NCBI RefSeq assembly: GCF_022538185.1
Contig: NZ_JAKYXC010000002.1
Location: forward strand, 186,001 to 250,000
Source of the DNA: Microbacterium sp. CFH 31415
GTDB lineage: Bacteria > Actinomycetota > Actinomycetes > Actinomycetales > Microbacteriaceae
DNA: 64,000 bases
Direction: 5' to 3'
Position numbers and translations under genes: made by a program. This document shows positions 27,208 to 35,654 of this stretch, piece after piece (the stretch's first letter is position 1; each line of letters starts with the position of its first letter). The notes under the pieces are model-generated. The model was not told the origin of the DNA and did not search any database. It was given only the letters and a program-made list of their open reading frames with translations.

Positions 27208-29204
27208 GCCCCGTGACCGACACGCACACGCCCCCCTTCACCACCGTCCTCGTCGCCAACCGCGGGGAGATCGCGCGGCGGGTCATCCGCACGCTGGCCC
27301 GGCTCGGCATCCGCTCGATCGCCGTCTACAGCGATGCCGACGCCGACGCTCCCCACGTGCGGGAGGCCGACCTGGCCGTGCGGATCGGGCCGGCTGCGGC
27401 ATCCGCTTCGTACCTCGACATCGACGCCGTGATCGCCGCCGCTCGCCAGACCGGCGCCGACGCGGTGCATCCGGGCTACGGGTTCCTCTCGGAGAACGCA
27501 GAGTTCGCGCGCGCCTGCGCCGGCGCCGGCATCGTGTTCATCGGACCGGGGGAGCGCGCGCTGGAGGTCATGGGCGACAAGATCCGCGCGAAGGAGCACG
27601 TGACGGGGCACGGCGTGCCGACGGTCCCCGGCTTCAGCGCGATCGGCATGTCCGATGCCGCCATCGCCGAGGCCGCCGAGGCCACCGGGTACCCGCTGCT
27701 GGTCAAGCCCTCCGCGGGCGGCGGCGGCAAGGGGATGCAGGTGGTGCGTTCGGCAGACGACCTCGCCCACGCCTTGGCCACTGCCCGGCGTGTCGCCGCC
27801 GCCGCGTTCGGCGACGACAGCCTCCTGCTCGAGCGGCTGATCGAGCGCCCGCGCCACATCGAGGTGCAGGTGCTCGCCGACGCGCACGGCGGGGTCATCC
27901 ACCTCGGTGAGCGCGAGTGCACGCTGCAGCGTCGCCATCAGAAGGTCATCGAGGAGGCGCCCTCGCCGGTGGTGGATGCCGCGACGCGCGCTCGCCTCGG
28001 AGCCGCCGCGTGCGCGGCTGCCGCGAGCGTGGACTACCTCGGCGCGGGGACGGTCGAGTTCCTCGTGGCCGGCGACCGCCCCGACGAGTTCTTCTTCATC
28101 GAGATGAACACGCGCCTGCAGGTCGAGCACCCGGTGACCGAGCTCGTCACCGGCATCGACCTCGTCGAGCAGCAGCTGCGCGTCGCCGCGGGAGAGCACC
28201 TCGCCCTCGCGCAGGAGAATGTGCGCCTCGACGGGCACGCGATCGAGGCGCGCGTGTACGCCGAGAGCCCGGAGCGCGGCTTCCTCCCCGCGACCGGTGA
28301 GGTGCTGGTGTGGGATGCCGCGGCGGATGTGCGGACGGATGCCGCGGTCGAGACCGGCAGCACCGTCACCGCCGACTACGATCCGATGATCGCGAAGGTG
28401 ATCGCCCACGCTGCGGATCGCGCGGGCGCACTCCGGAAGCTCGACGCCGCCCTGGCCGAGACCGTGCTGCTCGGCGTCGACAGCAATATCGGGTTCCTGC
28501 GCGCTCTATTGGCGCACGAGGACGTGCAGTCCGGCGCGTTGGACACCGGTCTGATCGACCGCCTGCCCGCGCATGCGGGCGCGGAGCCCTCGGCGGCAGC
28601 CCTCGCCGCCGCCGCCGCGTTCGCGAGACAGCACGATCCGCACGAGACGGCGACCGCGGCGCAGCGTCTCGTCGCCGATGCGTCGTCTCGGCGCACGAGC
28701 GCCGGCGAACTGTGGCGCACGGCGGAGGGCTGGCGGATCGGCGGGCTGCGGGCGGGCACCGTGCAGCGGTTCCTCGACGACGACGGAGCACTCCAGACCG
28801 CGGATGGCGGCCACGCCGCCGACGAGCCCATGGACGCGGTCGTGGCGCAGGACGCGGACGGCGCGCTCTGGGTGCACGCCGACGGCGCGACCCATCGGCT
28901 CCGCCCGCTGAGCAGGCGCGATGCCCTGCACGCACGCCTCGCCGCGCGTGAGCGCGATGCCGCCGCGACCGATCCCGAACTGCGCGCGCCGATGCCCGGT
29001 GCGGTCGTCGCGCTGCACGTCGGCCACGGCACCCGCGTCGCCGCCGGCGACCGCATCGTCACGATCGAGGCCATGAAGATGGAGCACCCCGTCGTCGCGC
29101 CCCACGCGGGCGTCGTTCGCCTCGACGTCGCGACGGGCGACCAGGTGCGTCGCGACCAGGTGCTCGCCCACGTCTCGTCCGAAGAACCCGATACCCGCTC
29201 CTGA
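27204..29204 (+). CDS. accA1: Acyl-CoA carboxylase biotin-carboxylase/biotin-carrier subunit (methylcrotonyl-CoA carboxylase alpha, AccA1-like)
   Basis: Alpha subunit of 666 residues. Biotin carboxylase occupies about 8-455 ([43 protein letters not shown]), a short BT-like linker follows, and the C-terminal carrier domain has EAMKMEHP with the biotinylated lysine near residue 625. GTG 27204 overlaps the upstream stop by four bases; GTG 27213 is an alternative. With AccD1 it should carboxylate 3-methylcrotonyl-CoA to 3-methylglutaconyl-CoA. Confidence 0.93.
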   Translation: MSPVTDTHTPPFTTVLVANRGEIARRVIRTLARLGIRSIAVYSDADADAPHVREADLAVRIGPAAASASYLDIDAVIAAARQTGADAVHPGYGFLSENAEFARACAGAGIVFIGPGERALEVMGDKIRAKEHVTGHGVPTVPGFSAIGMSDAAIAEAAEATGYPLLVKPSAGGGGKGMQVVRSADDLAHALATARRVAAAAFGDDSLLLERLIERPRHIEVQVLADAHGGVIHLGERECTLQRRHQKVIEEAPSPVVDAATRARLGAAACAAAASVDYLGAGTVEFLVAGDRPDEFFFIEMNTRLQVEHPVTELVTGIDLVEQQLRVAAGEHLALAQENVRLDGHAIEARVYAESPERGFLPATGEVLVWDAAADVRTDAAVETGSTVTADYDPMIAKVIAHAADRAGALRKLDAALAETVLLGVDSNIGFLRALLAHEDVQSGALDTGLIDRLPAHAGAEPSAAALAAAAAFARQHDPHETATAAQRLVADASSRRTSAGELWRTAEGWRIGGLRAGTVQRFLDDDGALQTADGGHAADEPMDAVVAQDADGALWVHADGATHRLRPLSRRDALHARLAARERDAAATDPELRAPMPGAVVALHVGHGTRVAAGDRIVTIEAMKMEHPVVAPHAGVVRLDVATGDQVRRDQVLAHVSSEEPDTRS

Positions 29205-29221
29205 CCACCCCGAGGAGACCC

Positions 29222-30373
29222 ATGGACCACGCGAATCTGACCGACGACGAACGCGAGCTCGCGCGACTGGTGCGCGACTTCGCCGAAGAGGTCGTCGCAC
29301 CGCAGGCCTACGAGGCCGACCGCACCAAGACGCTCCCCATGGACGTCGTGGCGCAGATGGGCGAACTGGGCCTCTTCGGGCTGCCGTTCCCCGAGGAGTA
29401 CGGCGGACAGGGCGGCGACTACTTCGCGCTGTGCCTCGCGATCGAGGCGCTCGGGCGAGTCGACCAGTCCATAGCGATCACGCTCGAGGCGGGGGTGAGC
29501 CTCGGTGCCATGCCGGTCTTCCGGTTCGGGACAGAGGAGCAGAAGCGGGAGCTGCTGCCCGACCTCCTCGCTGGAAAGGCGCTGGCGGGCTTCGGGCTCA
29601 CCGAGCCCGAAGCGGGCTCCGACGCCGGCGCGACGCGCACCACCGCGCGGCTCGACGGCGACGAGTGGGTCATCAACGGGTCCAAGCAATTCATCACCAA
29701 CTCGGGCACCGACATCACGCGCTTCGTCACCGTCACCGCCGTCACCGGCGAGGCCGAGGGGCGCAAGGAGATCTCGACCATCGTGGTGCCGTCGGGCACC
29801 CGGGGCTTCACCGTCGAGCCGGGCTACGACAAGGTCGGCTGGCACGCGTCCGACACCCACCCCCTCACCTTCCAGGACGTCCGGGTCCCCGCGGGCAACC
29901 TCCTGGGTGAGCGCGGCCGCGGCTTCGCGAACTTCCTCCACATCCTGGACGAGGGGCGCATCGCGATCGCCGCCCTCTCGACCGGAGCGGCGGAGGGATG
30001 CCTGGAGGCCGCCATCGACTACGCCAAGAAGCGCACCGTCTTCGGCGACGCGCTGGCGACGCGCCAGGGCATCCAGTTCCTGCTCGCCCGCATGCAGCTG
30101 CGCGTGCACAACGCCCGACTCGCCTGGCACCACGCAGCGCGCCTGCGGGACGCCGGCAAGCCGTTCAAGACCGAGGCGGCGATCGCCAAGCTCACCGCGA
30201 GCGACGCGGCGATGGACAACGCGCGCGACGCAACACAGGTCTTCGGCGGCAACGGCTTCATGAACGAGTACCCCGTCGCGCGCCACTACCGGGACTCGAA
30301 GATCCTCGAGATCGGCGAGGGCACGAACGAGGTGCAGCTGCTCGTCATCGCGCGCGCTCTCGGGGTAGCGTGA
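29222..30373 (+). CDS. Acyl-CoA dehydrogenase, probable isovaleryl-CoA dehydrogenase (FadE19-like)
   Basis: FAD-dependent acyl-CoA dehydrogenase of 383 residues. The FAD/substrate segments GFGLTEPEAGSDAGATRT and NGSKQFITNSG are in the middle domain. The C-terminal part has KKRTVFGDALATRQG, QVFGGNGFMNEYPV and DSKILEIGEGTNEVQ. Its place between the carboxylase and the hydratase fits isovaleryl-CoA to 3-methylcrotonyl-CoA. GAGGAG lies ahead of the ATG, 17 bases after accA1. Confidence 0.9.
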   Translation: MDHANLTDDERELARLVRDFAEEVVAPQAYEADRTKTLPMDVVAQMGELGLFGLPFPEEYGGQGGDYFALCLAIEALGRVDQSIAITLEAGVSLGAMPVFRFGTEEQKRELLPDLLAGKALAGFGLTEPEAGSDAGATRTTARLDGDEWVINGSKQFITNSGTDITRFVTVTAVTGEAEGRKEISTIVVPSGTRGFTVEPGYDKVGWHASDTHPLTFQDVRVPAGNLLGERGRGFANFLHILDEGRIAIAALSTGAAEGCLEAAIDYAKKRTVFGDALATRQGIQFLLARMQLRVHNARLAWHHAARLRDAGKPFKTEAAIAKLTASDAAMDNARDATQVFGGNGFMNEYPVARHYRDSKILEIGEGTNEVQLLVIARALGVA

Positions 30374-30906
30374 CAGCTGTGGAAGGCACGGGAGAGGCGC
30401 GCGCGATCGTGCAGCGCGGGCTCTACTACGACGAGCTCGAGGTCGGCGCCCGCTATCTCCACCGGCCAGGACGCACCGCCACCGAGGCCGACAACGTGCT
30501 GTTCTCGTCGCTGACGATGAACACGCAGGCCCTCCACCTGGATGCCGCGTTCTCGGAGGGGCAGCCGTTCGGGCAGCGCCTGATGAACTCGATGTGGACG
30601 CTGTCGACCATGGTCGGCGCGTCGGTCTCCCAGATCACCCAGGGCACCCTCGTCGCCCAGCTCGGCCTCAGCGACATCGCCTTCCCCGCGCCCGTGTTCC
30701 ACGGCGACACGCTCTACACCGAGACCGAGATCCTCGAGAAGCGCCCCTCGTCGTCGCGGCCCCGCCAGGGGATCGTGACGATGCGCCACACCGGACGGAA
30801 CCAGCAGGGAGTCGTTGTCGCCACAGCGACGCGCACCGCGCTGATGTGGTTCGCGCCCGATGACGCGGTTCGGGATGCCGCGTCCGACGCCGGAGGAACG
30901 CCATGA
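30370..30906 (+). CDS. MaoC-family hydratase, probable 3-methylglutaconyl-/itaconyl-CoA hydratase
   Basis: Hot-dog-fold dehydratase of 178 residues. The YYDELEVGARYLHRPGRTATEADNVLF region (conserved MaoC motif) is followed by LHLDAAFSEGQPFGQRLMNS, which carries the catalytic Asp/His equivalents, and by FPAPVFHGDTLY. The position next to acyl-CoA dehydrogenase and a CitE homologue matches Rv2499c, which hydrates itaconyl-CoA and 3-methylglutaconyl-CoA. GTG 30370 overlaps the previous stop by four bases; GTG 30379 is possible. Confidence 0.87.
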   Translation: MTAVEGTGEARAIVQRGLYYDELEVGARYLHRPGRTATEADNVLFSSLTMNTQALHLDAAFSEGQPFGQRLMNSMWTLSTMVGASVSQITQGTLVAQLGLSDIAFPAPVFHGDTLYTETEILEKRPSSSRPRQGIVTMRHTGRNQQGVVVATATRTALMWFAPDDAVRDAASDAGGTP

Positions 30907-31721
30907 CCGATACCCGCTTCAGCCTCGGGCCCGCCATCCTTTTCTGCCCTGCGGATCGCCCGGAGCGGTATGCGAAGGCGCTCGAGCGCGCCGACGCGGT
31001 GATCCTCGACCTCGAGGACGCCGTCGCTGCACCTGCGAAGGCCGCTGCCCGTGGCGCCGTCATCGAGTCGGAGCTCGACCCCGACCGGGTGATCGTGCGC
31101 GTGAACCCGCCCGGGACCGACGACTTCGTCTCCGACCTGGCGACCCTGTCGCAGACCGACTATCGCCGGATCATGGTCGCGAAGGCCGAATCGCCCAAAC
31201 GGCTGCAGAAGCTCGACGTCCGCTTCGAGGTCATCGCGCTCTGCGAGACGGCGAAGGGTATCGCGCAGGCCGACCGCATCGCCGCTCTGCCGAACGTCAG
31301 CGCTCTGATGTGGGGCGCCGAGGATCTCGTCGCGAGCATCGGCGGCACATCGAGCCGCAAGCCGAACGGCCGCTACCGCGACATCGCCAGGTATGCGCGC
31401 GCCCGCGTGCTGCTGGCCGCGGGAGCGCGCGGCAAGGCGGCCATCGACGCCGTGCACCTCGACATCGAGGACACCAAGCGTCTGGCCATCGACGCAGCGG
31501 ATGCCGCGGCATCCGGATTCACCGCCACCGCCTGCATCCACCCGAGCCAGGTCACGATCATCCGCGACGCGTATCGCCCCGACGGGAAGACGGTGGACTG
31601 GGCGAGGGGAGTGCTCGCAGCCGCCGAGACCGAGCGCGGTGTGTTCACGTACGACGGCCGCATGGTCGACGAGCCGGTCCTCCAGCACGCGCGGGAAACC
31701 CTGCGCCGCGCGGAGTCATGA
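30903..31721 (+). CDS. citE: HpcH/HpaI (CitE-like) lyase, probable citramalyl-CoA / HMG-CoA lyase
   Basis: TIM-barrel lyase of 272 residues. FCPADRPERYAKALERADAVILDLEDAVA near the start and the metal-ligand Glu in LCETAKGI and Asp in MWGAEDLVASIGG are typical of stand-alone CitE proteins. No citrate-lyase alpha or gamma gene is nearby, so it is not citrate lyase. The orthologous locus in M. tuberculosis encodes Rv2498c, reported as a bifunctional (S)-citramalyl-CoA and (R)-HMG-CoA lyase. It would give acetoacetate plus acetyl-CoA. ATGA overlap with the MaoC gene. Confidence 0.9.
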   Translation: MTDTRFSLGPAILFCPADRPERYAKALERADAVILDLEDAVAAPAKAAARGAVIESELDPDRVIVRVNPPGTDDFVSDLATLSQTDYRRIMVAKAESPKRLQKLDVRFEVIALCETAKGIAQADRIAALPNVSALMWGAEDLVASIGGTSSRKPNGRYRDIARYARARVLLAAGARGKAAIDAVHLDIEDTKRLAIDAADAAASGFTATACIHPSQVTIIRDAYRPDGKTVDWARGVLAAAETERGVFTYDGRMVDEPVLQHARETLRRAES

Positions 31722-31915
31722 GCGAAGAGCTGACGTCGCGCATCGGGCGGGTCGCGCTGCGTGAGCTCGCGCTGCAGGGCATCGTCGACTACGCGTCCCT
31801 GGCCGAGCGCACCGAGCGTGAGCTGCTGGCGATCCACGGCGTGGGCCCGAAGGCTGTCAGGATCCTCCGCGAGGATCTCGCCGAACGGGGTCAGTCCTTC
31901 GCCGGCCCTCGCTGA
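31718..31915 (+). CDS. Small helix-hairpin-helix protein
   Basis: A 65-residue protein of one HhH-like module: LRELALQGIVDYASLAERTERELLAIHGVGPKAVRILREDL, with the hairpin IHGVGPKA. This fold resembles the RNA polymerase alpha C-terminal domain and other nucleic-acid-binding HhH proteins. Its ATG overlaps the citE stop (ATGA), so it is expressed with the leucine operon; why is unclear. The final 25 bases overlap the convergent DUF1801 gene. Confidence 0.7.
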   Translation: MSEELTSRIGRVALRELALQGIVDYASLAERTERELLAIHGVGPKAVRILREDLAERGQSFAGPR

Positions 31916-32265
31916 GCGGCGATCTCGCGCGCGACGCGGCCGATCAGGTCGTACGGCACCTCGCGCGAGTGCGGGAAGACCACGGAGTCCTTCTCGGAGC
32001 GGTACGGCGCGATCTCATCTTCGAGCGCCGCCGTCAGCACGGGAACAGGATAGAGCCCGATGTGCTTCTTCCAGCCTGCGAAGTGCAGCGCGTAGCGGCC
32101 GCCGAGCATGACCGCGGCGATTCCGTAGCGCACCTTCTCCTCGGGCGCGCTGCCGGACTCCGCGGCGACGGCATCGACGATCAGCGTGCGGATGCGCTGC
32201 AGGCGTTCGGCGACCTCGGGCGGGAACCCGGCGATGTACTCGTCGACGGTGGCGGCGCTGGCCAT
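31891..32265 (-). CDS. DUF1801 domain-containing protein (YdhG-like)
   Basis: Protein of 124 residues with the frataxin-like YdhG/DUF1801 fold. Marks are VDEYIAGFPPEVAERLQRIR, PEEKVRYGIAAVMLGGRYALHFAGWKKHIGLYP and the C-terminal DLIGRVAREIAAQ helix. Relatives include a proposed iron chaperone in Bacillus, but most are uncharacterised. TAGGCT lies seven bases before its ATG. Convergent with the HhH gene. Confidence 0.88.
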   Translation of the reverse strand: MASAATVDEYIAGFPPEVAERLQRIRTLIVDAVAAESGSAPEEKVRYGIAAVMLGGRYALHFAGWKKHIGLYPVPVLTAALEDEIAPYRSEKDSVVFPHSREVPYDLIGRVAREIAAQRGPAKD

Positions 32266-32272
32266 GGCGCCG

Positions 32273-32278
32273 AGCCTA
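32273..32278 (-). promoter_or_regulatory. Leaderless -10 of the DUF1801 gene
   Basis: Minus-strand TAGGCT seven bases before the ATG. It overlaps the stop codon of the upstream histidine phosphatase gene. Confidence 0.5.
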
Positions 32279-32881
32279 GGTGACCGACCCCACGTAGGAA
32301 AGCAGTCGCACTCGGTCGCGTTCGTAGAGCAGCTCGTGGGCGGAGCCGTTGGCCACGCGCTCGCCCTCCAGCGGCAGCGTGCCGCCGGACGCGTGGCGGA
32401 TGACCTCGCGGATCAGCGCGCCGTGGGCGACGACGATGAGGGACGCCTCGGCCGGCGCCGTCGCGCGGCGATGATCCCGGACCGCCCGGCCGATCGCGGT
32501 CAGCGCACGCGCCCGCACGCTCGGCCACGGCTCGGCGCCCGGCACCTCTGCGGTGTGCCAGGGCCCCCACCGGCGCAGGAAGTCCTCCGCGTCGACGCCC
32601 TCGGCCTCGCCGTAGCTCCGCTCGCGGAGCCCGCGGTAGAGCCGCGGCGGCTCGGTGCCCAACTCGGCGGCGATGATCTCGGCGGTCTCGCGTGCACGCG
32701 CGAGATCGCTCGCGGCGACCGTGACGGGGATCGCGGGATCCCGGGCCTCCCGCAGCGCGGCAGCGGCGGCACGCGCCTGCGCGCGGCCGGTGTCGTTCAG
32801 CGGGATGTCGGTCGAGCCCTGGATGCGCCGGGTCCGGTTCCAGTCGGTCTCGCCGTGGCGGATCAGGGTGAGGACGGTCAC
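32276..32881 (-). CDS. Histidine phosphatase family protein (phosphoglycerate-mutase-like)
   Basis: Branch 1 histidine phosphatase of 201 residues. LIRHGETDWNRTRRIQGSTDIPLN gives the catalytic RHG near residue 8, and the second His lies in VVAHGALIREVI. LNDTGRAQA is the usual metal-independent phosphatase feature. No mutase-specific insertions are present, so it is probably a phosphatase. GTG start six bases after TAGGCT. Confidence 0.9.
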   Translation of the reverse strand: MTVLTLIRHGETDWNRTRRIQGSTDIPLNDTGRAQARAAAAALREARDPAIPVTVAASDLARARETAEIIAAELGTEPPRLYRGLRERSYGEAEGVDAEDFLRRWGPWHTAEVPGAEPWPSVRARALTAIGRAVRDHRRATAPAEASLIVVAHGALIREVIRHASGGTLPLEGERVANGSAHELLYERDRVRLLSYVGSVT

Positions 32882-32887
32882 CCGTCG

Positions 32888-32893
32888 AGCCTA
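32888..32893 (-). promoter_or_regulatory. Leaderless -10 of the histidine phosphatase gene
   Basis: Minus-strand TAGGCT six bases before the GTG. Confidence 0.5.
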
Positions 32894-32907
32894 CGGGCAG
32901 TGGCCTG

Positions 32908-33759
32908 TCAGCCCGCTGAGGGCAGAGCGTCGGCGAGTGCGCGGAGCACCTCACTCGTTCCGGCGTCGATCTTGACGGTCGCGCGGGAGTCGGCCCGCGT
33001 CGCGCCGCGGTTCACGATGACGACGGGCAGACGTCGGCGCCGCGCACGTTCGAGCAGGCGGATGCCGGAGTTGACCACCAGCGACGAGCCCGCGATCACG
33101 AGACCCTCGCTGGCGTGGACGAGCTGCTCGGCCTCGCGGAACTTCTCGGCCGGGATGTACTCGCCGAAGAAGACCACGTCGGGTTTGAGCATCCCGCCGC
33201 AGACGGTGCACTCGGGGATGACGAAGCCGTCGGTGCGCTCGGGCAGGACGTCGCCGTCGGGACCCAGCGGCACGTTCTCCGGCACTGTGATCCATGGGTT
33301 GTCGTGCTCGACGCGGTGCGCGAGGTCGCGCCGGTCGAACACCTGACCGCAGTGCGTGCAGAACACGCGGCGCATCGTGCCGTGGAGCTCGACCACGCGC
33401 CGGCTGCCGGCACGCACGTGCAGGCCGTCCACGTTCTGCGTCACGACGCCCGTCGCGACTCCGCTCTGCTCGAGCGACGCCAGCGCGCGGTGTCCGCAGT
33501 TGGGCTCGGCCGCGGCGAAAGCCCGCCACCCGAGGTGGCTGCCCACCCAGTAGCGTCGGCGCGCGGAGTCGCTCGAGAGGAAGTGCTCCGCGGTCATCGG
33601 GGTGCGCACGGGGGCGCCCTGGCCGCGGTAGTCGGGGATGCCCGAGTCCGTCGACACCCCGGCGCCGGTGAGCACCGCGACGCGGCGACCGGCGAGGGCC
33701 GCGACGGCGCGCGACACGGCGTCGATCGCTGCGGCGTCCAGCTCGGTCACGGTGGTCAC
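32908..33759 (-). CDS. Sir2-family NAD-dependent protein deacylase
   Basis: Sirtuin of 283 residues. The NAD motif TGAGVSTDSGIPDYRG is at about 31-46, TQNVDGLH at 107-114, the catalytic His at 126 in VELHGT, and the zinc ribbon C134-x2-C137 ... C184-x2-C187. It removes lysine acetyl or acyl groups. The small-domain sequence fits the class II (SIRT4-like) actinobacterial sirtuins, but substrate range is uncertain. Leadered: GAAGGG lies ahead of the GTG and TACACT about 20 bases upstream. Confidence 0.93.
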   Translation of the reverse strand: MTTVTELDAAAIDAVSRAVAALAGRRVAVLTGAGVSTDSGIPDYRGQGAPVRTPMTAEHFLSSDSARRRYWVGSHLGWRAFAAAEPNCGHRALASLEQSGVATGVVTQNVDGLHVRAGSRRVVELHGTMRRVFCTHCGQVFDRRDLAHRVEHDNPWITVPENVPLGPDGDVLPERTDGFVIPECTVCGGMLKPDVVFFGEYIPAEKFREAEQLVHASEGLVIAGSSLVVNSGIRLLERARRRRLPVVIVNRGATRADSRATVKIDAGTSEVLRALADALPSAG

Positions 33760-33832
33760 GAATCACCCCTTCGGGTCAGAGTGTAGGCCGCACGGTTTAC
33801 CGGGATGTTACGCGTCGTGCGAGAGTGGACCC

Positions 33833-34639
33833 GTGCGGATCGAGCGGATCACGTCGGCGGACGACGAGCGACTGGCCGACTACCGCGATCTGACGGACGT
33901 GGCGCTGCGCCGCGTGCTAGAACCCGAGGGCGGGCTGTATATCGCGGAGTCGTCGAAGGTCATCGGGCGCGCGATCGCCGCGGGACACTCGCCGCGCTCG
34001 GTCCTCGTGCAGGAGAAGTGGCTCGGCGACGCCGAGCAGATCCTCGCGCCGCATCCGGACGTGCCGGTCTACGTCGCCGACGCCGTGATCGCCGAGCAGC
34101 TGACCGGCTACGCCGTCCACCGCGGAGCACTGGCGGCCATGCACCGCCCCGCGCTGCCCCCGGTCGCCGAGGTGATCGCTGACGCGCGGATCGTCGTGGT
34201 GCTGGAGGACATCGTCGACCACACCAATGTCGGCGCGATCTTCCGTGCCGCCGCGGGTCTCGGCGCCGACGCCGTCCTGGTCAGTGCACGCTGCGCGGAT
34301 CCGCTCTACCGCCGCAGTGTGCGGGTGAGCATGGGGACGGTCTTCCAGGTGCCGTGGACACGGCTGCCCGAGTGGCGTGAGGCGCGGGGCATCCTGCACG
34401 CTGCCGGCTTCCACCTCGCCGCGCTCGCCCTCGCCGACACCGCCGTTCCGCTGGACGTGTTCCGGGAGCGGGTGCCGGGTCGCGTCGCGCTCATGCTGGG
34501 CGCCGAAGGCGACGGTCTGAGCCGCGCGGCGATGGCGGCCGCCGACACCGCCGTCGTCATCCCGATGGCGGGCGGCGTCGACTCCCTGAACGTCGCCGCC
34601 GCCAGCGCTGTCGCGCTGTGGGAGCTGCGAGCGCGCTGA
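33833..34639 (+). CDS. TrmH/SpoU-family RNA 2'-O-methyltransferase
   Basis: SPOUT-fold methyltransferase of 268 residues. The N-terminal substrate-binding part (YIAESSKVIGRAIAAGH) precedes the catalytic domain with the trefoil-knot motifs: VVLEDIVDHTNVGAIFRAAAGLGAD, LMLGAEGDGLS and VIPMAGGVDSLNVAAA. The GTG at 33833 lies six bases after GAGAGT, a degenerate form of the leaderless pattern. It methylates a ribose in tRNA or rRNA; which position is unknown. Divergent from the sirtuin gene. Confidence 0.9.
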   Translation: MRIERITSADDERLADYRDLTDVALRRVLEPEGGLYIAESSKVIGRAIAAGHSPRSVLVQEKWLGDAEQILAPHPDVPVYVADAVIAEQLTGYAVHRGALAAMHRPALPPVAEVIADARIVVVLEDIVDHTNVGAIFRAAAGLGADAVLVSARCADPLYRRSVRVSMGTVFQVPWTRLPEWREARGILHAAGFHLAALALADTAVPLDVFRERVPGRVALMLGAEGDGLSRAAMAAADTAVVIPMAGGVDSLNVAAASAVALWELRAR

Positions 34640-34649
34640 ACGCCTCGCG

Positions 34650-35510
34650 TCAGGCGTTCTCGCCCGGATGCTCGGTCGCGTCGCGCCCGGGAGCGAGCGT
34701 GGTCACGGGCAGCACGTCGGGGCGCTTCGCCGTGATCGTGTCGCCCGACGACTGATGGCGCAGGCGGCGCAGCACCCAGGGCACGAAGAACTCGCGCGCC
34801 CACACGAGGTCGACCGCACGGGCCTCGCGCCACGTGCGCGACGGGATCGGATCGGGCTGCATCGGCTGCAGATCGTTGGGCACGTTGAGCGCGCGCAGCA
34901 CCATGCGCGCCACTTCGTGGTGTCCGAGCCGGTTGTAGTGCAGGCGGTCGTCGTCGAAGAATCGCATGTCCTGCACCTCTTTGAGCGCCCACTGGTCGGC
35001 CACGATGCAGTCGTACTTGTCGGCGATCGCACGGATGTTCTCGTTGTAGATCGCCACCCGGCCGCGGATGCCGCGGAACACCGGCGTGAAGTTCGTGTCG
35101 ATGCCGGTGAAGACGACGACCGTCGCCCCGCTGCTCCCCAGGCGCACCACGGCGTCTTCGAACAGTGCGGCCACCGCGTCGGGGTCGGCCCCGGGACGGA
35201 TCACGTCGTTGCCGCCCGCCGAGAACGTGACCAGGTCGGGCTTGAGGGCGACCGCGGGCTCGACCTGCTCGGCGACGATCTGGCCGATGAGGCGTCCGCG
35301 GATCGCGAGGTTGGCGTACGCGAAGTCATCGACCTGCTGCGACAGAACCTCCGCGACGCGGTCGGCCCAGCCGCGGAATCCGTTCGGCGCCGTCGGCTCG
35401 GGGTCGCCCACGCCCTCGGTGAACGAATCGCCGATCGCGACGTAGCGCCGCCACGGGTGCGGCTGCGCGTTGGGGACGTACGGAGTGCGGTTGTCGTCGC
35501 TGCGTGTCAT
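34650..35510 (-). CDS. SGNH/GDSL hydrolase
   Basis: SGNH-fold lipase/esterase of 286 residues. Block I is YVAIGDSFTEGV with the catalytic Ser29, the Gly block lies in the IRGRLIGQI segment, block III is SAGGNDVI with the Asn, and the late DDDRLHYNRLGH carries Asp and His. No signal peptide is visible, so it should be cytoplasmic. Start ATG follows GAGGAA. Substrate unknown. Confidence 0.9.
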   Translation of the reverse strand: MTRSDDNRTPYVPNAQPHPWRRYVAIGDSFTEGVGDPEPTAPNGFRGWADRVAEVLSQQVDDFAYANLAIRGRLIGQIVAEQVEPAVALKPDLVTFSAGGNDVIRPGADPDAVAALFEDAVVRLGSSGATVVVFTGIDTNFTPVFRGIRGRVAIYNENIRAIADKYDCIVADQWALKEVQDMRFFDDDRLHYNRLGHHEVARMVLRALNVPNDLQPMQPDPIPSRTWREARAVDLVWAREFFVPWVLRRLRHQSSGDTITAKRPDVLPVTTLAPGRDATEHPGENA

Positions 35511-35654
35511 GGTTCCTCGGTTCGTGGCCGACAGACAGGGTACCGCGTGGTGCGGACGGGGGTGGATGCTGCTGCACCGGGTGCGGTGGACGGGTGTTGT
35601 CGTCGCGCTCGGTTAAGGTTGTGACTCGTTGTGCGCGGCTGGCGGGGAGGTGCA

